Assembly (NCBI GenBank): GCA_902806575.1
Contig: CADCXD010000005.1
Location: 2,914,001 to 2,978,000 of the forward strand
Reading direction: 5' to 3'
Length of the DNA stretch: 64,000 nucleotides
From: Jackrogersella multiformis
Taxonomy: Eukaryota > Ascomycota > Sordariomycetes > Xylariales > Hypoxylaceae
This document shows positions 46,859 through 61,851 of the stretch, in pieces; position 1 is the stretch's first letter; each line of letters begins with the position of its first letter. Under the pieces are notes generated by a model. The model saw only the letters and a program-made list of their open reading frames with translations. It had not been told where the DNA came from and made no database searches. Made by a program: the position numbers and the translations under genes.

Positions 46859-47171
46859 TGTGACAAGGGCAAATGGGCTTGGAACTGTGTTTCAATTTCG
46901 AATTATGATTCTCTATAGTCTTAAGGTCCTTGCCTTTTTTCTCTTCTTGCGAAGCGAGGCGTAATGACCTATATATATTTAATTTAAATATTTCTTTAAG
47001 CGCTATTAGCGCCTTTTTAATCTTATTAGTTTAATTTTATATATATTGATTAAGTTTTTTAATTAACCTTATCCAATAACTTTATTTTATAAGTTTTAAT
47101 ATATCTTATATTTATTAATATATATATATATATTAATTATATTTTGCTTTATAAAGTTTATTCGTATAATA
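46859..47171. repeat. Left LTR of retrotransposon copy 1
   Basis: 313 bp, starting TGTGACAAGGGCAAATGGG. It is less mutated at its outer 70 bases than the right LTR. Confidence 0.88.
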
Positions 47172-50100
47172 TTAGCTTTCTTTTTTTTGATGTTTATTTT
47201 TAAGTATATTAAGTAATTATAAGATCGTAAGGTTTATTGGTATGTTAATTGTGAAATAGTTTAATTATTGCTTTTACTCTTTTATTAAATATGTGTTTAT
47301 AGGGTTCTTATGTTTAATATTTTTTAGTTAGCCATTCTTTTTATTTTATAAGATATTTCATTTAGCTTTAATTTTTAATAAAATTTATTACTTGTTTTAT
47401 TTGATAATTTTTAAATTTTATCGGGGTTGTTTTACGTAAGATTTGGTTAAGGTTAAGGAGTTTTTGATTATTAACGCGGTAAGGTTTAATAAGTAAAATA
47501 TAAAACGAGTTATGTATTTTTTATCTTTTAGGAAAAGTAAGTTTTATTGTAATAAGAAAGATTATTTATTAGACTTTAAAGGGATTTAAAAGCTTTTTAT
47601 TTAACTTTTTAGTAAGGCGTTTAGTTTTAATATTTTTTACGTTTAATATTATAAATTAATTTACTTTAAAGGTTAACGTATCCTTTTATCGTTTATTAAT
47701 CTATTTCTTCATTTATTAACGGCTTCGTTTTAAATACTTTCGTATGTCTTAATATATTTAAATTATTTAATATATATATAATTTGCTTCCGGGGTTACGT
47801 AAAATGCTTATAAGAAGATTATAAATTGCCGAATGATATTTATAATTAACGTAGAAAGGGGTAAGTTATATTAATAATAAAGCAATATTATTATAAGTAA
47901 ATTCTATAATTATAAATAAGTCCTTTTAATTACTTATTTCGTAATTAACGAAGGCTTTAAGATAAATTTTTAAGATTTGATTAAAACGTTTTATTTGCCT
48001 ATCGGTTTATAAGTAAAATATAATATTTATTTAAGACTTAATACTTACTAATTTAAGGAAATCCTTTTAGATATAAGATATGAACCTAAAATCTCTATTA
48101 AAAATAATGTTTAGGGGTATATTATATAATTTTTAATATTATTTAACGAAGATTTTAATTAAATTATTAAACTTTTTTTCTTTTACTTTAAAAAAAATAA
48201 AATATGCTATTTTAAAAAATAAATTTATTATTACCTAAATAAAGTTATAACTATTTAATAAAGGAAAGTTAATAATAAAATTTATTACTATTATTAATTA
48301 GGGTTTATAATATAATTTTATCGGTTAAAAATATTTATATAAGGCGTAACAAGGGATTTTATTTTATTAACATTTTAAATAGCCTCGTACGTAATCCCGG
48401 ACGGTATTTTTAATATTTAATTACTAAAAGTTTTAGGTGATTAATTTTAAGGTTTTATTTATTTTTATATGTCCGGTAATAAGGATATTATATTCGGTAA
48501 AAATAACTTCTTTTTAGAGTTTTGTAGGTATTTAGAATCTTTTTTTTCGATAGAAAAAGTTATTTTATAAAATAATATCTTTAAAAGGATTTTTAACTTG
48601 CGTAATATATTCTAGGTCGTTAATAGCTGCCTTTTTTAATCGTTTAATAAATTTAAGAGCTTAATTAAGTGTAATAAAGCTATAAAATTTGTTTAATATG
48701 ATAAGGATGGCCGTTAAAAAGGTAAATAAAGTTCTTGGAGAATGCGAAAAATGTTTATCTTGTAAGACCAATTTTATAAGTTAGTTTTTAGCTTTTTTTT
48801 TTTTAGGTTAATATTGTGGTAGTTTAGAAAGGATATCGGCTTTATTATTTTATTTTTTAGGTTGGTAATTGATAATAAATTAATATAAAGATAATTTTTA
48901 CGCTTATTAGGCTTAATGACGGTTTAAAACTTTAGTTATTATAAAGTAGGTTAAGTTTTAATAATTAAAGTAGATTTTAATTTAATGTTTTATATCTTTT
49001 AAGTATTAATACTATTTATCGAAAGAGTTTATTATAATTAGTAATTCCTTATCGTATATTTTATAGTTTATTTTTATCGGTATAAGCTTACGAGAATAAT
49101 AAATTATAAATTTAAATTTACTTTATTTATCTTTTTAAAAAAGAACGGCATTAATAATATAATCCGATATATTAACTTTTATATAAGTTTATTTTAAAAG
49201 ATTAAAATATATTATAATAAGGGCCTAAGTAAATTAATATTTAAGTTTTTTAAAAGATTTACTTATTTTTTCGGTTTATTTTTAATCCTTTTTATTTTCC
49301 TTATTTACGCTAATAATCGGCCTTACTATTTTTAAGAACTTTTTTATAAATTGTCGATAAAAGTTTACAAAGCTAATAAATTATTAAAATTCTTTAAGAG
49401 ATTTAAAGGTTTTTTAATTGTTGATATAATTAATCTTATTTTAAATTATTAAAATATCTTTTATTTTAATGATATAACCGAAGAAATCTACTTTTTAAAC
49501 TTTTTAAAAATATTTCCGTAAGTTAATTACCAAGTAATATTCTATAAATCTTTTTAAAACTTTTTTAATAATCTTATCGTATTCTTTTATTATATTTACG
49601 TAAATAAGAAGATTATTTAAATATATTAAAAGTCTTAAATCGATAAGGTTTCGAAAAATGTTATTTATTATTAATTAAAAAATCGCTAAAGCATTAATTA
49701 ATTTAAAAGGTATGATTAGGTATTCAAAAAGTTTATATTTGTATCGAAAAGTTATTTTTTATTTATTTCTTTCTTTAATTTTAATAAGGTAAAATCTTAA
49801 TTTAAGATCGATTTTGGTAAACCATTTCGCAATTCTAAAATAAACTTATAGTTTAAATATTAAAGGAATAGGATAGCGAATAAGGATAATAATACTATTT
49901 AAGCCTTAATAATTAATTACTAACTTAAGAAGGTTTTAAGGATTAAGTTTATCGATAAATATTATAGGTATTGCATAAAACGAGATTAATTTCCAGATTT
50001 GATTATTATTAATCATTTTATTTAGCTATAATTTAAATATATTAAATTCCTTTTTATTTATAATATAAAAAGATCTTTAAGAAAGTATTTTTTCTTTTTA

Positions 50101-53100
50101 AAAATTGATAAAATAATCTTATAATTAATAATTTAAAAGGCGTTGCTTTACTTCTTTAATTATAATATACATAAATTCACGAAATTCTTCCGGAATATTT
50201 CTTAACGTTTTATTTACTTTAATATTTTTTACTATTGCTATATTAACTAACTTTTCCGGGTTATATAAGGTTAGGCTTGTGCAGTATTTTTGATAATAAA
50301 AAGAATTAAACCTAATTTTTTTGGGGTTTAAAAAAAAGTTTATAGGTTTATAAATTTTTATTTATTATTGTAGTATAATAATATTGCATTTATTATTTAA
50401 AGCGTTTAGTTTAAAACTGATTTAAGAGAAGTAGTCTTTTTGGTAGCGAAGGATAAAAGGATCGATATAATAACGTTTTATAAAAAGGATTTAGGTTAAA
50501 TCGAAGGTTAATACGGATTGAATATATTATTTTTTAATAATTGGCAATTTTTATTTCTTTACTTTGGAAAGAGATATTATTAGGATTAAGCTTTTAAAAT
50601 CTAATAATACTTATATTTAATATTTATTTTTATTATATAGTAATGTTATATTAATAATAGGTTTATATTTTAAAGTTAGTTTTAAGTAAGGTTTTTTTAT
50701 AGTTTTTATTTTATTTTTAGCTAGTTTTTTAATTGCCGCAGCTCGGCGCATTTTATTTTAATTTGGCCGTAAGATTTGACGAGGTGTAACGTTAAAACCT
50801 TTTAAAAATCCGAATCGAAATCTTCAATTTCTATAATTTAAGGATAGGATAATTCTCGTAAAGCTACATTTATTCGTGCCTTTTTTTATAATAAAAATAT
50901 AAGCTAAGTATTATTATCTCGAGATTATTTTACGAAGGAGACTTTATTCGGGTTTAATAATAAATCTTTACTATTAACGTCCTTTTTTACGAAATAAAAA
51001 AAGGTTTAATAATTATTACGTTTATAACGTTAATAAGATTTTTTATCCTTCTTTTATTGGTTTATATTTATTTAGTTAATCTTTTTTAAGACATTTTTAT
51101 TACTAGATTAAATCTTATCCTTTTAATTTAATCTTAGCTTACCTTTATTTTTAAGTTTATTATTATTTTTTAAAAATCGATCTTAGCCTAAATTAAAGCA
51201 ATTTTCCCTTCCGCGGTTAGCTTAACCTAACTTTAAAGGCTTTTAGGTTAAAGCGAGCCCTTTTTTTCCTGAAATATCAAGGTTAGTTAATATATTTTTA
51301 TATATTTAACCTACTTTTTAAATAGCGGCGAGAAATTTTTTATCTATATCCGGAAGTTTCTTTTATTTAAAATAAATTAATTTAATAATTTTATTAGGGA
51401 GGGTTTTAGCAATATAATTCTAAAACGTTATTTTAAACCACTAAACTACTTTATTAAGGTTTAACAATTTAGTAAGATATTAAATAACATCCCCTTAATA
51501 TTTAAGCTTATTTATTTTTTTTAAGTTGCAATACCTTTTTAAAAAGTTTATAAAATGCTTTTAAAAAATAATAACGTATATTACTTAAGTATTAAAGACT
51601 TTTAACCGCGTAATTTAGCTTTTACGTTATTAATATTATAATTATATTTTTTCGAATAGTAACGATTTAATCCAGTTAATGCGATAAAAATCTTTAGGAA
51701 AATTTTTTACATACATTTCCAAATATACCTTAACTTTCATCCATTAAATTCGGAACTTTACGAGATCCTTATTATCGTAAACGGCAAGTTTATTAAGTTA
51801 TATTAAATTAATAATAATTGTAACGTAAAAGGGACAAATTAATCGTTCTAAAGCCTTAAGTAATCGATTATTATTACTTTAAAGTAAAAGATTTTTATTA
51901 TTATATAAGGACGTAAGATTACCCCGAGGTAATCCTTTAAGAAGGTTCTTAAATAATTTAAGGTTCCAAAATTAATTATCGGAATTAAAGTTACCTAAAT
52001 TATTATTAAGTACTTTAGCGGCCTTTTTAAAAGGAATTCCTTTTCCATTACTTTTAGATATAAAGGGGTTAACTTTAACAAAATTAAATTATACTTAAGC
52101 CCTTTCCGTTATTCTTTTAGCTTAAACTTGTAAAAGGGATTATAAAAAAAGAAGATTTTTTATTTAAGCTTCCGAATTAAAATATTTAATAGATAATATT
52201 TTAAAATATATTAAATCTTTTTAATTAAAAGGATTTGGTTTGGTTAACGTCTTTAATACGGTACGCCTTCCGATACTTTTTAAAATAAAGTTAATATTAA
52301 TTAATTTATTAAAAGCTAATTAAGTATTAAATTTATTAAAAGCAGTTTAAATATAAGCTTTTAAATTATTAAATTAACGGCAGGTTTTTACGTTAATATG
52401 CGTAAAATTTATATATTTCTTTGTAAAAAAATCGTTAATTTAGGATTCTTTAATGTAAGCTTAATTTATTATCTTTTACTAAAAGTTCTTTTACTTTTTA
52501 ATGTTTTAATAAAGGGTTTGAAGGGTTTATTAATGGTAACTAGTTATTTTTTTAAGCTTGTTAATAGCTTTTTATTAGGTTTAATTATCTTATATATATT
52601 AGGTAATTGTACCCTAGATTTATTACGAGAAATCTAAGTTAATTTGTTAGACTTATTGTTTAAAGTAGGTTACTTATTCGTTTATTAATATTATACTGGT
52701 TTAGTTAAGTTAGATTATCGTGTTATAGATTATTTAAACCATATTATATTAGTTTTAAATTTAATCCTTATTAATAATTTAATTATTTATAACGGTAATA
52801 ATAAATATTTAAATAGTATAGTAATTATTATATATTTTTTAATAAAGCTTAATAAATTATATAAAAAAATTATTAAAATTAACTTCGATATTATTAATAT
52901 TAAGAATATTTCGTATAATTATTTTATAATCTTAAAGGTTATAAAAGATCATAATATTATCGTTACTAAATTAAGGTAATTTAAGAATAAAAAAAGGATC
53001 TTAAAACAATATATTCTCCATTTTAGATATTTTAATAAGGAATTACGTATTAGAGCGTCGTTTAATTTTAATAAGTTCTTATAATCGGCAATTTTCTCTA

Positions 53101-53465
53101 TGCCTACCTTTAACTTCGAGATCTTATAGGATAAGTATTATTAAGAATTCGAAGGATTATTCGTTATCTAACGAGAATAATTTAAAATCTTATAGATTAA
53201 TAAGCAATAAGGTTAGGATATAAATGCTTAACTTAAGTACTTATAAGATAATAGGATATAAAGTTTCCTTTACAGCTATAATAACGTACGTAATAATAAA
53301 ATTAATAAATAATATTAATATAATATACTTTAATAAAAAACTTCTCTAAACAAGTTAATTATTTATAAATAATTAAAATAAGATAATTTAATAAAAAAAT
53401 TAATTTTCTTCTAAAAAACACGTATTTTCTTAAAATAAAATCTTTTTAAAAGTTAAAAAATCATT

Positions 53466-53778
53466 TATAATAAAGGCAAATAAGCTTAAAACTATATTTT
53501 AATTTCGAATTATAATTCTTTATAATTTTAAGGTCCTTGCCTTTTTTCTTTTCTTATAAAGTAAAGCGTAATGACCTATATATATTCAATCTAAATATCT
53601 CCTTAAACGCCGTTAGCGCCCTCTTAATCCTATTAATTCAATTTTACATATATTAATCAAATCTTTTAATTAACCTTATCCAATAACTTTATTTTATAAG
53701 TTCTAATATATTTCGTATTTACCAACATACATGCATATATTGATTATACTCTGCTTCGTGAAGCCTATCCGTATGACA
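53466..53778. repeat. Right LTR of retrotransposon copy 1
   Basis: 313 bp, same length as the left LTR. Its outer end CCGTATGACA is better preserved than the matching end of the left LTR, while its inner end (TATAATAAAGG) is RIP-altered. Confidence 0.88.
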
Positions 53779-55142
53779 ATTAAGAACACAATCTGAAGAC
53801 ATCTGGACTATCGGTTGTGTGATCCTGGAATTTATTACGTGGTATCTTTGGGACTGGGACGCGGTAAACACCTTCGCAAGACTCCGAGCAAAGGCACATA
53901 AAGCACCGGCATATATCCCTTATAAATGGCAAATTAATAAGGAAGATACCTTCTTTGAGATCGTCCCGCGGGGACAAGGCGATGATGACACCAAACAGAT
54001 ACTCAGGGTTAATCCAGCTGTGAAGGATGTAAGACCCACTCACAAATAATCTTAGGCATTTCCAAGTGCTGTAACCTGACTAACAATGGGTTACTAGTGG
54101 ATACAAAAACTACGTACAAGCCGAGACATATCTCATTCTATTTGTGATCTCCTAGATCTGGTCCAGGATCACATGCTCTTAGTTGCACCTGAACAGAGGG
54201 TGTCAGCTTCATCTCTGGTAGGTGGACTTATAGAGATTATCGAGCGATACCAACATGGTGCCCCATCTAGAAGATACCCGGCCAGAATCAATTTCCCTAA
54301 TTCTCTTCGCGAAGTTGGGAGGGACATGAACTCAACGAGGAACTTACTGCAGGGCATAGAACCATGGGGGGGCACGGAACCAGCGTTGGTCGCGCGACTA
54401 GGGTGGGATGGCACCCTGGCACATGGTCCCAGATGGGGCACGGACTCAATGACGAACACGGACTTACAGAGTGACAAGGACCTAGGGAGGGACGGGATCC
54501 TTGGTGATGCTAGGCTGCAGCCTATAGAAGTAAAGGTATCAACGGTATTAATGCGAGTCACCGAAATGATAGAAAGAAAATGCTAATCCGTAAATTCAGG
54601 ATGATACTGACTCGTTGTTGGCCTTTCGGCTAGTTTCACACAATCCTCTTCATCGAGTGTCAACCTTCGATTATTTGAGACTTTGTCTCGAAGAATGGTT
54701 AGGCTGCGGAGAGATTGACTGGCGCCCCCTTCCACAAATAGAACGCTTACCAGCTGAAGGCCAAGCGAAGTTGATATGGACAGTAAGTATAGCACTATAA
54801 CTGTTAGATTGCTTAATGCAAGAGTTAATGCCGGTATAGTATGGCAACCAGGAGTCGTCGATCATTCTCAGCGAGGACGAAGTCAGTCGATGTAGCACGG
54901 CGCTACATCGAACAGCTTCTAATCCATCCCCTCTCCCACAATACAGAACCGAAAACCAACAAACCTCCAGAGACGACTCATACTGGAGAGGATTAATGGC
55001 AAGCGCTGCCAGAGGACTTGAGAATATGGGGGTTTGGAGGAATGGAAGGGGTGGGAAACAAGGCAAAAGAGACGAGGATAAAGGTGATCAAGGGACGAAA
55101 AAGAAAGATGCAACGACGAATACCATAACAGAGAAGACATGG

Positions 55143-55451
55143 TGTGACAAGGGCAATAAGACTTAGAATTATAGTTCAATTTTAAGTAATAATTCTTTAT
55201 GGTCTTAAGGTTTTTGCTTTTTCTTTCTTCTTACGATAAAAGGCGTAATAACCTATATGTATATAATTTAAATATTTCTTTAAGCGTTATTAGCGCTTAT
55301 TTAATCTTATTAATTTAATTTTATATATATTAATTAAGTTTTTTAATTAACTTTATTTAATAACTTTATTATATAAAATTTAATATATTTTATATTTATT
55401 AATTTATATATATTAATTATATTTTACTTTATAAAACTTATTTATATAATA
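55143..55451. repeat. Left LTR of retrotransposon copy 2
   Basis: 309 bp, starts TGTGACAAGGGCAATAAG. It aligns with the LTRs of copy 1 throughout. Confidence 0.86.
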
Positions 55452-58400
55452 TTAATTTTCTTTTTTTTAATATTTATTTTTAAATATATTATATAATTAT
55501 AAAATCGTAAGGTTTATTAACGTATTATTCGTAAAATAATTTAATTATTACCTTTATTTTTTTATTAAATATATATTTATAAAGTTTTTAAATCTAATAT
55601 TTTTTAATCGATTAACCTTTTTATTTTATAAGATATTTCACTTTACCTTAATTTTTAATAAAGTTTATTACTTATTTTATTTAGTAGTTTTTTAATTTTA
55701 TTAAGGTTATTATACGTAAGATTTAGTTAAAATTAAGAAGTTTTTAATTATTAACGCGATAAAGTTTAATAAATAAAATATAAAACAAGTTATATATTTT
55801 TTATTTTTTTAAAAAAGTAAGTTTTATTACGGTAAGGAAAATTATTTATTAAATTTTAAAAAGGCTTAAGAACTTTTTATTTAATTTTTTAACGAAACGT
55901 TTAATTTTAATATTTTTTACGTTTAATATTATAAATTAATTTACTTTAAAAATTAATATATTTTTTTATTATTTATCGACTTATTCTTTTATCTATTAAT
56001 AGCTTCGTTTTAAATGCTTTTATATATTTTAATATATATATAATTTATTTTTAAGATTACGTAAAATACTTATAAGAAAATTATAAATTATTAAATAATA
56101 ATTATAATTAATATAAAAAAAGGTAAATTATATTAATAAAAAAATAATATTATTATAAATAAATCTTTTTAATTACTTATTTTATAATTAATAAAGGTTT
56201 TAAGAAAAATTTTTAAAATTTAATTAAAACGTTTTATTTACTTATTAATTTATAAGTAAAATATAATACTTATATAAGACTTAATACTTATTAATTAAAA
56301 AAAATCTTTTTAAATATAAGACGTAAACTTAAAATTTTTATTAAAAATAATATCTAAAGGTATATTATGTAATTTTTAATATTATTTAATAAAAATTTTA
56401 ATTAAATTGTTAAACTTTTTTTTTCTTATTTTAAAAGGAATAAAGTATGCTATTTTAAAAAATAAATTTATTATTATTTAAATAAAGTTATAATTATTTA
56501 ATAAAAAAAGGTTTATAATATAATTTTATTAGTTAAAGATATTTATATAAGGCGTAATAAGGGATTTTATTTTATTAACATTTTAAATAGCTTTATATAT
56601 AATTTTAAATAATATTTTTAATGTTTAATTATTAAAAGTTTTAAGTGATTAGTTTTAAGATTTTATTTATTTTTATATATTTAGCGATAAAAATATTATA
56701 TTTAATAAAAATAATTTCTTTTTAAAGTTTTATAAATATTTAAAATCTTTTTTTTTAATATAAAAAATTATTTTATAAAATAACGTTTTTAAAAGGATTT
56801 TTAATTTACATAATATATTTTAGATTATTAATAATTGTTTTTTTTAATTATTTAATAAAATTAAGAGTTTAATTAAGTATAATAAAATTATAAAATCTTT
56901 TTAATATAATAAGAATAATTATTAAAAAGGTAAATAAAGTTCTTTAAGAATATAAAAAATATTTATTTTATAAAATCGGTTTTATAAATTAGTTTTTAAT
57001 TTTTTCTTTTTTAAGTTAATATTATAATAATTTTAAGAAAATATTAGCCTTATTATTTTACTTATTTAATCGATAATTAATTATAAATTAATATAAAAAA
57101 AATTCTTATATTTATTAAGTTTAACGTTAATTTAAAATTTTAGTTATTATAAAGTAAGTTAAGTTTTAATAATTTAAGTAAATTTTAATTTAATATTTAA
57201 TTTTTTTTAAATATTAATATTATTTTTTAAAAAAGTTTATTATAGTTAATAAATTTTTATTATAAATTTTATAGTTTATGTTTATTAATATAAGCTTATA
57301 AAAATAATAAGTTATAAGCTTAAGTTTACCTTATTTTCTTTTTAAAAAAAACGATATTAATAATATAATTTAAGGTATTAATTTCGATATAAGTTTATTT
57401 TAAAAGGTTAAAATAAGTTATAATAAGGACTTAAATAAAATAGAATTTAAGTTTTTTAAAAGATTTATTTATTTCTTCGATTTATTTTTAATTTTTTTAA
57501 TTTTTTTTATTTATATTAATAATTAGTTTTATTATTTCTAAGAATTTTTTTATAAATCGTTACTAAAAGTTTATAAAACTAATAAATTATTAAGATTTTT
57601 TTAATAATTTAAACGTTTTTTAATTATTAATATAATTAATTTTATTTTATATTATTAAGATATTATTAACTTTAATAATATAATTAAAAAAGTTTATTTT
57701 TTAGATTTTTTAAAAATATTTTTATAGGTTAATTATAAAATAATATTTTATAAGTTTTTTTAAATTTTTTTTAATAATTTTATCGTGTTCTTTTATAATA
57801 TCCGTATAAATAAAAAGATTATTTAAATATATTAAAAAACTTAAATCGATAAAGTCTTAAAAAATATTATTTATTATAAATTAAAAGGTTATAAAAGTAT
57901 TAATTAATTTAAAGGGTATAATTAAATATTTAAAAAGATTATATTTATATCGAAAGGTTATTTTTTATTCGTTTTTTTTCTTAATTTTAATAAATTATTT
58001 TACGGTTTTAAAGTAAATTTATAATTTAGATATTAAAGGTATAAAGTATCGTATAAAAATAATATTATTATTTAAGTTTTTATAATTTATTATAAGTTAA
58101 AAAAGGTTTTAAAAATCTAGTTTATTTATAAATATTATAAATATTACGTAAAATAAAATTAATTTTTAGATATATCCGTTATTAAATATTTTATTTAATT
58201 ATAGTTTTAACGTATTAAGTTCTTTTTTATTTATAACGTAAAAGGGTTTTTAAAAAGGCGTTTTTTTTTAAAAGATTAATAATATAATCCTATAATTAAT
58301 GATTTAAAAAGCGTTATTTTGTTTTTTTTATTATAATGTATATAAATTTACAGAATTTTTTAAAAACGTTTTTTAATATTTTTTTTATCTTAATATTTTT

Positions 58401-61400
58401 TATTATCGTTATATTAGTTAATTTTTTCGGATTATATAAGGTTAAGTTAATATAATATTTTTAATAATAAGAAGAATTAAACTTAATTTTTTAAAAATTT
58501 AAAAAAAGTTTACGGATTTATAAATTTTTATTTATTATTTAAGGCGTTTAGTTTAAAATTAATTTTAAAAAAATAATCTTTTTAATGGCGAAAAATAAAG
58601 GGATTAATATAATAACGTTTTATAAGAAAGATTTAAATTAAGTTAAAAGTTAATATAAGTTATATATATTATCTTTTAATAATTAGTAATTTTTATTTCT
58701 TTATTTTAAGAAAAGATATTATTAAGATTAAGCTTTTTAAGTTTAATAGTGCTTATATTTAATTTTTTTTTTATATATTAATGTTATATTAATAATAAGT
58801 TTATATTTTAAAATTAATTTTAAATAAAATGTTTTTATAACTTTCGTTTTATTTTTAATTAGTTTTTTAATTATTACGATTTAGCGGACTTTATTTTAAT
58901 TTAATTATAAGATTTAACGAAGTGTAGCGTTAAGGTTATTTAAAAATCCGAATCGGAATTTTCGATTTTTATAATTTAAAAATAAGATAATTTTTATAAA
59001 GTTATATTTATTTATATTTTTTTTTATGGTAAAAGTATAAGTTAAGTATTATTATTTTAAGGTTGTTTTACGAAGGAGATTTTATTTAAGTTTAATAGTA
59101 AGTTTTTATTATTAATATCTTTTTTTTATTAATTTATATTTATTTAGTTAATTCCTTTTAAAGTATTTTTATTATTAAATTAAATCTTATTCTTTTGGTT
59201 TAATTTTAACTTACTTTTATTTTTAAGTTTATTATTATTTTTTAAGGATTAATTTTAGCCCGGATTAAAGCGATTCTCCTTTTTACGGTTAACTTAACTT
59301 AATTTTAAAGGCTTTTAAGTCGAAACGGACTTTTCTTTTCTTAAAATACCGGGGTTAGTTAATATATTTTTATATATTTAATTTACTTCTTAAATAACGG
59401 TAAGGAATTCTTTATTTATATTTAAAAGTTCTTTTTATTTAAAATAAATTAATTTAATAATTTTATTAAGGAAGGTTTTAACGATATGATTTTAAAACGT
59501 TATTTTAAATTATTAAATTATTTTATTAAAGTTTAATAATTTGGTAAAATATTAAATAATATTCTTTTAATATTTAAACTTATTTATCTTTTTTAAATTA
59601 CGAAATTTTTTTAAAAAATCTATAAAACGTTTTTAAAAAATAATAACGTATATTATTTAAATATTAAAAACCTTTAATTATATAATTTGATTTTTGCATT
59701 ATTAATGTTATAATTATATTTTTTAAATAATAACGATTTAACTTAATTAATATAATAAAAATCTTTAAAAAAACTTTTTATATACGTTTTAAAGTATATT
59801 TCAATTTTTATTTATTAAGTTTAAAACTTTAAAAGGTTTTTATTATTATAAACGGTAGATTTATTAAGTTATATTAAATTAACAATAATTATAACGTAAG
59901 AAAAACAAATTAATCGTTTTAAAGCCTTAAATAATTAATTATTATTACTTTAAAGTAAAGGATCTTTATTATTATATAAGGGTATAAAATTACCCCGGGA
60001 TAATCCTTTAAAAAAGTCCTTAAGTAATTTAAGGTTTTAAGATTAATTATTAAAATTAAAGTTATTTAAATTATTATTAAATATTCCGGCAGCTTTTTTA
60101 GGAAAAATTCCTCTTCCATTACCTTTAAATATAAAAAGGGTTAACTTTAATAAAATTAAATTATATTTAAGCCTTTTTAATTATTTTTTTAATCTAAGCT
60201 TGTAAAAAATAAAAATAAAAAAAAGGTTCTTTATTTAAACTTTTAAATTAAAGTATTTAATAAATAATATTTTAAAATATATTAAGTCTTTTTAATTAAA
60301 GGGATTTAATTTAATTAGTGTTTTTAATATAATACATTTTTTAATATTTTTTAAAACAAAATTAATATTAATTAATTTATTAAAAGTTAATTAAGTATTA
60401 AATTTATTAAAAGCGGCTTAAATATAAACTTTTAAGTTATTAAATTAATAGTAAGTTTTTACGTTAATATACGCGGGGTTTATATATTTTCTTATAAAAA
60501 GATTATTAATTTAAAATTCTTTAATATAAATCTAATTTATTACCTTTTATTAAAAATCTTTTTATTTTTTAATATCTTAATAAAAGGTTTAAAAAGCTTA
60601 TTAATAATAATTAACTATTTTCTTAAGTTTATTAATAATTTCTTATTAAGTTTAATTATTTTATATATATTAAGTAATCGCATTTTAAATTTATTATAAA
60701 AAATTTAAATTAATTTATTAAACTTATTATTTAAAATAAATTATTTGTTTATTTATTAACATTATATCGGTTTAATTAAATTAAATTATTATATTATAAA
60801 CTATTTAAATTATATTATATTAATTTTAGATTTAATTTTTATTAATAATTTAATTATCCGTAATAATAATAGTAAATATTTAAATAATATAATAATTATT
60901 ATATATTTTTTAATAAAGTTTAATAAATTATATAAAAAGGTTATTAAAATTAACTCCGATATTATTAATATTAAGAACGTTTTATATAATTATTTTATAA
61001 TTTTAAGGATTATAAAAAATTAAGGTTATTATTATTATTAAGTTAAAATAATCTAGAAATAAGGGAAAAATCTTAAAGCGATATATTCTTCATTTTAAAT
61101 ATTTTAATAAAAAATTACGTATTAAAGCGTCGTTTAATCTTAATAAGTTTTTATAAATAACGATTTTTTTTATATTTACTTTTAATTTTAAGATCTTATA
61201 GGAAAAATATTATTAAGGATTTAGAAAATTATTTATTATTTAATAAAAAAAGTAGTTTAAGGTTTTATAAATTAATAAATAATAAGGTTAAAATATAAAT
61301 ACTTAATTTAAATACTTATAAAATAATAAAATATAAAGTTTCTTTTATAATTATAATAATATATATAATAATAAAATTAATAAATAATATTAATATAATA

Positions 61401-61542
61401 TACTTTAATAAGAAATTTCTTTAAGTAAGTTAATTACTTATAAATAATTAAAATAAGGTAATTCTTTAAAAAAAATTAATTTTCTTTTAAAAGATATATA
61501 TTTTCTTAAGAATAAGATTTTTTTAAAAAATAAAAAGTTATT

Positions 61543-61851
61543 TATAATAAAGGTAATAAAATTTAAAATTATAATTTAATTTTAAGTAATAATTCTTTAT
61601 AATTTTAAAGTCCTTGCCTTTTTTTTCTTCTTATAATAAAAAGCGTAATAACTTATATATATATAATTTAAATATTTCTTTAAACGTCGTTAACGCTTAC
61701 TTAATCCTATTAATTTAATCTTATATATATTAATTAAATCTTTTAATTAACCTCATCTAATAACTTTATTTTATAAGTTCCAATATATCTTATATTTATT
61801 AATTTACATATATTGATCATACTTTGTTTTGTGGAGCCTATCCGTATAACA
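61543..61851. repeat. Right LTR of retrotransposon copy 2
   Basis: 309 bp, ending GGAGCCTATCCGTATAACA. As in copy 1, the outer ends of the LTR pair are the least altered parts. Confidence 0.86.

Larger units (their letters stand above)
46859..53778 (-). mobile_element. RIP-degraded Ty3/Gypsy-type LTR retrotransposon, copy 1
   Basis: A 6920-bp, extremely AT-rich element inserted in the kinase gene. LTRs of 313 bp each lie at 46859-47171 and 53466-53778, aligning end to end (start TGTGACAAGGG, end CCGTATGACA); differences are almost all C-to-T or G-to-A. Target-site copies are ATTGA (46854-46858) and ATTAA (53779-53783). The minus strand still shows a ghost of Gypsy reverse transcriptase: a block reading LKLVINY, stop, GLNSI at about 49861-49929, and YLNNLLIY (from YLDD) at 49600-49623. 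The element therefore lies antisense to the host gene. Stops fill all frames, so it cannot move by itself. Confidence 0.9.
55143..61851 (-). mobile_element. RIP-degraded Ty3/Gypsy-type LTR retrotransposon, copy 2
   Basis: A 6709-bp element of the same family as copy 1, inserted further downstream in the same gene and in the same orientation. LTRs of 309 bp lie at 55143-55451 and 61543-61851. Target-site copies are CATGG (55138-55142) and TATGG (61852-61856), differing by one C-to-T. The interior follows copy 1 block by block (for example the reverse-transcriptase stretch near 57803-57832) but is even more A/T-saturated. No frame is open. Confidence 0.9.

Noticed and set aside
52398..52637. 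79-residue hydrophobic open frame inside retrotransposon copy 1
   Set aside because: Low-complexity Leu/Tyr/Lys content from AT-rich DNA, no counterpart kept open in copy 2; a chance frame.
55143..55451. Copy 2 as a tandem duplication of copy 1 with its flank
   Set aside because: The target sites differ (ATTGA versus CATGG) and the flanking exons are different, consecutive parts of one gene.
46859..61851. AT-rich blocks as inserted mitochondrial DNA or a centromere
   Set aside because: Each block has matched LTRs, a 5-bp target duplication and ghost Gypsy reverse-transcriptase motifs, so two RIP-mutated retrotransposons explain them.
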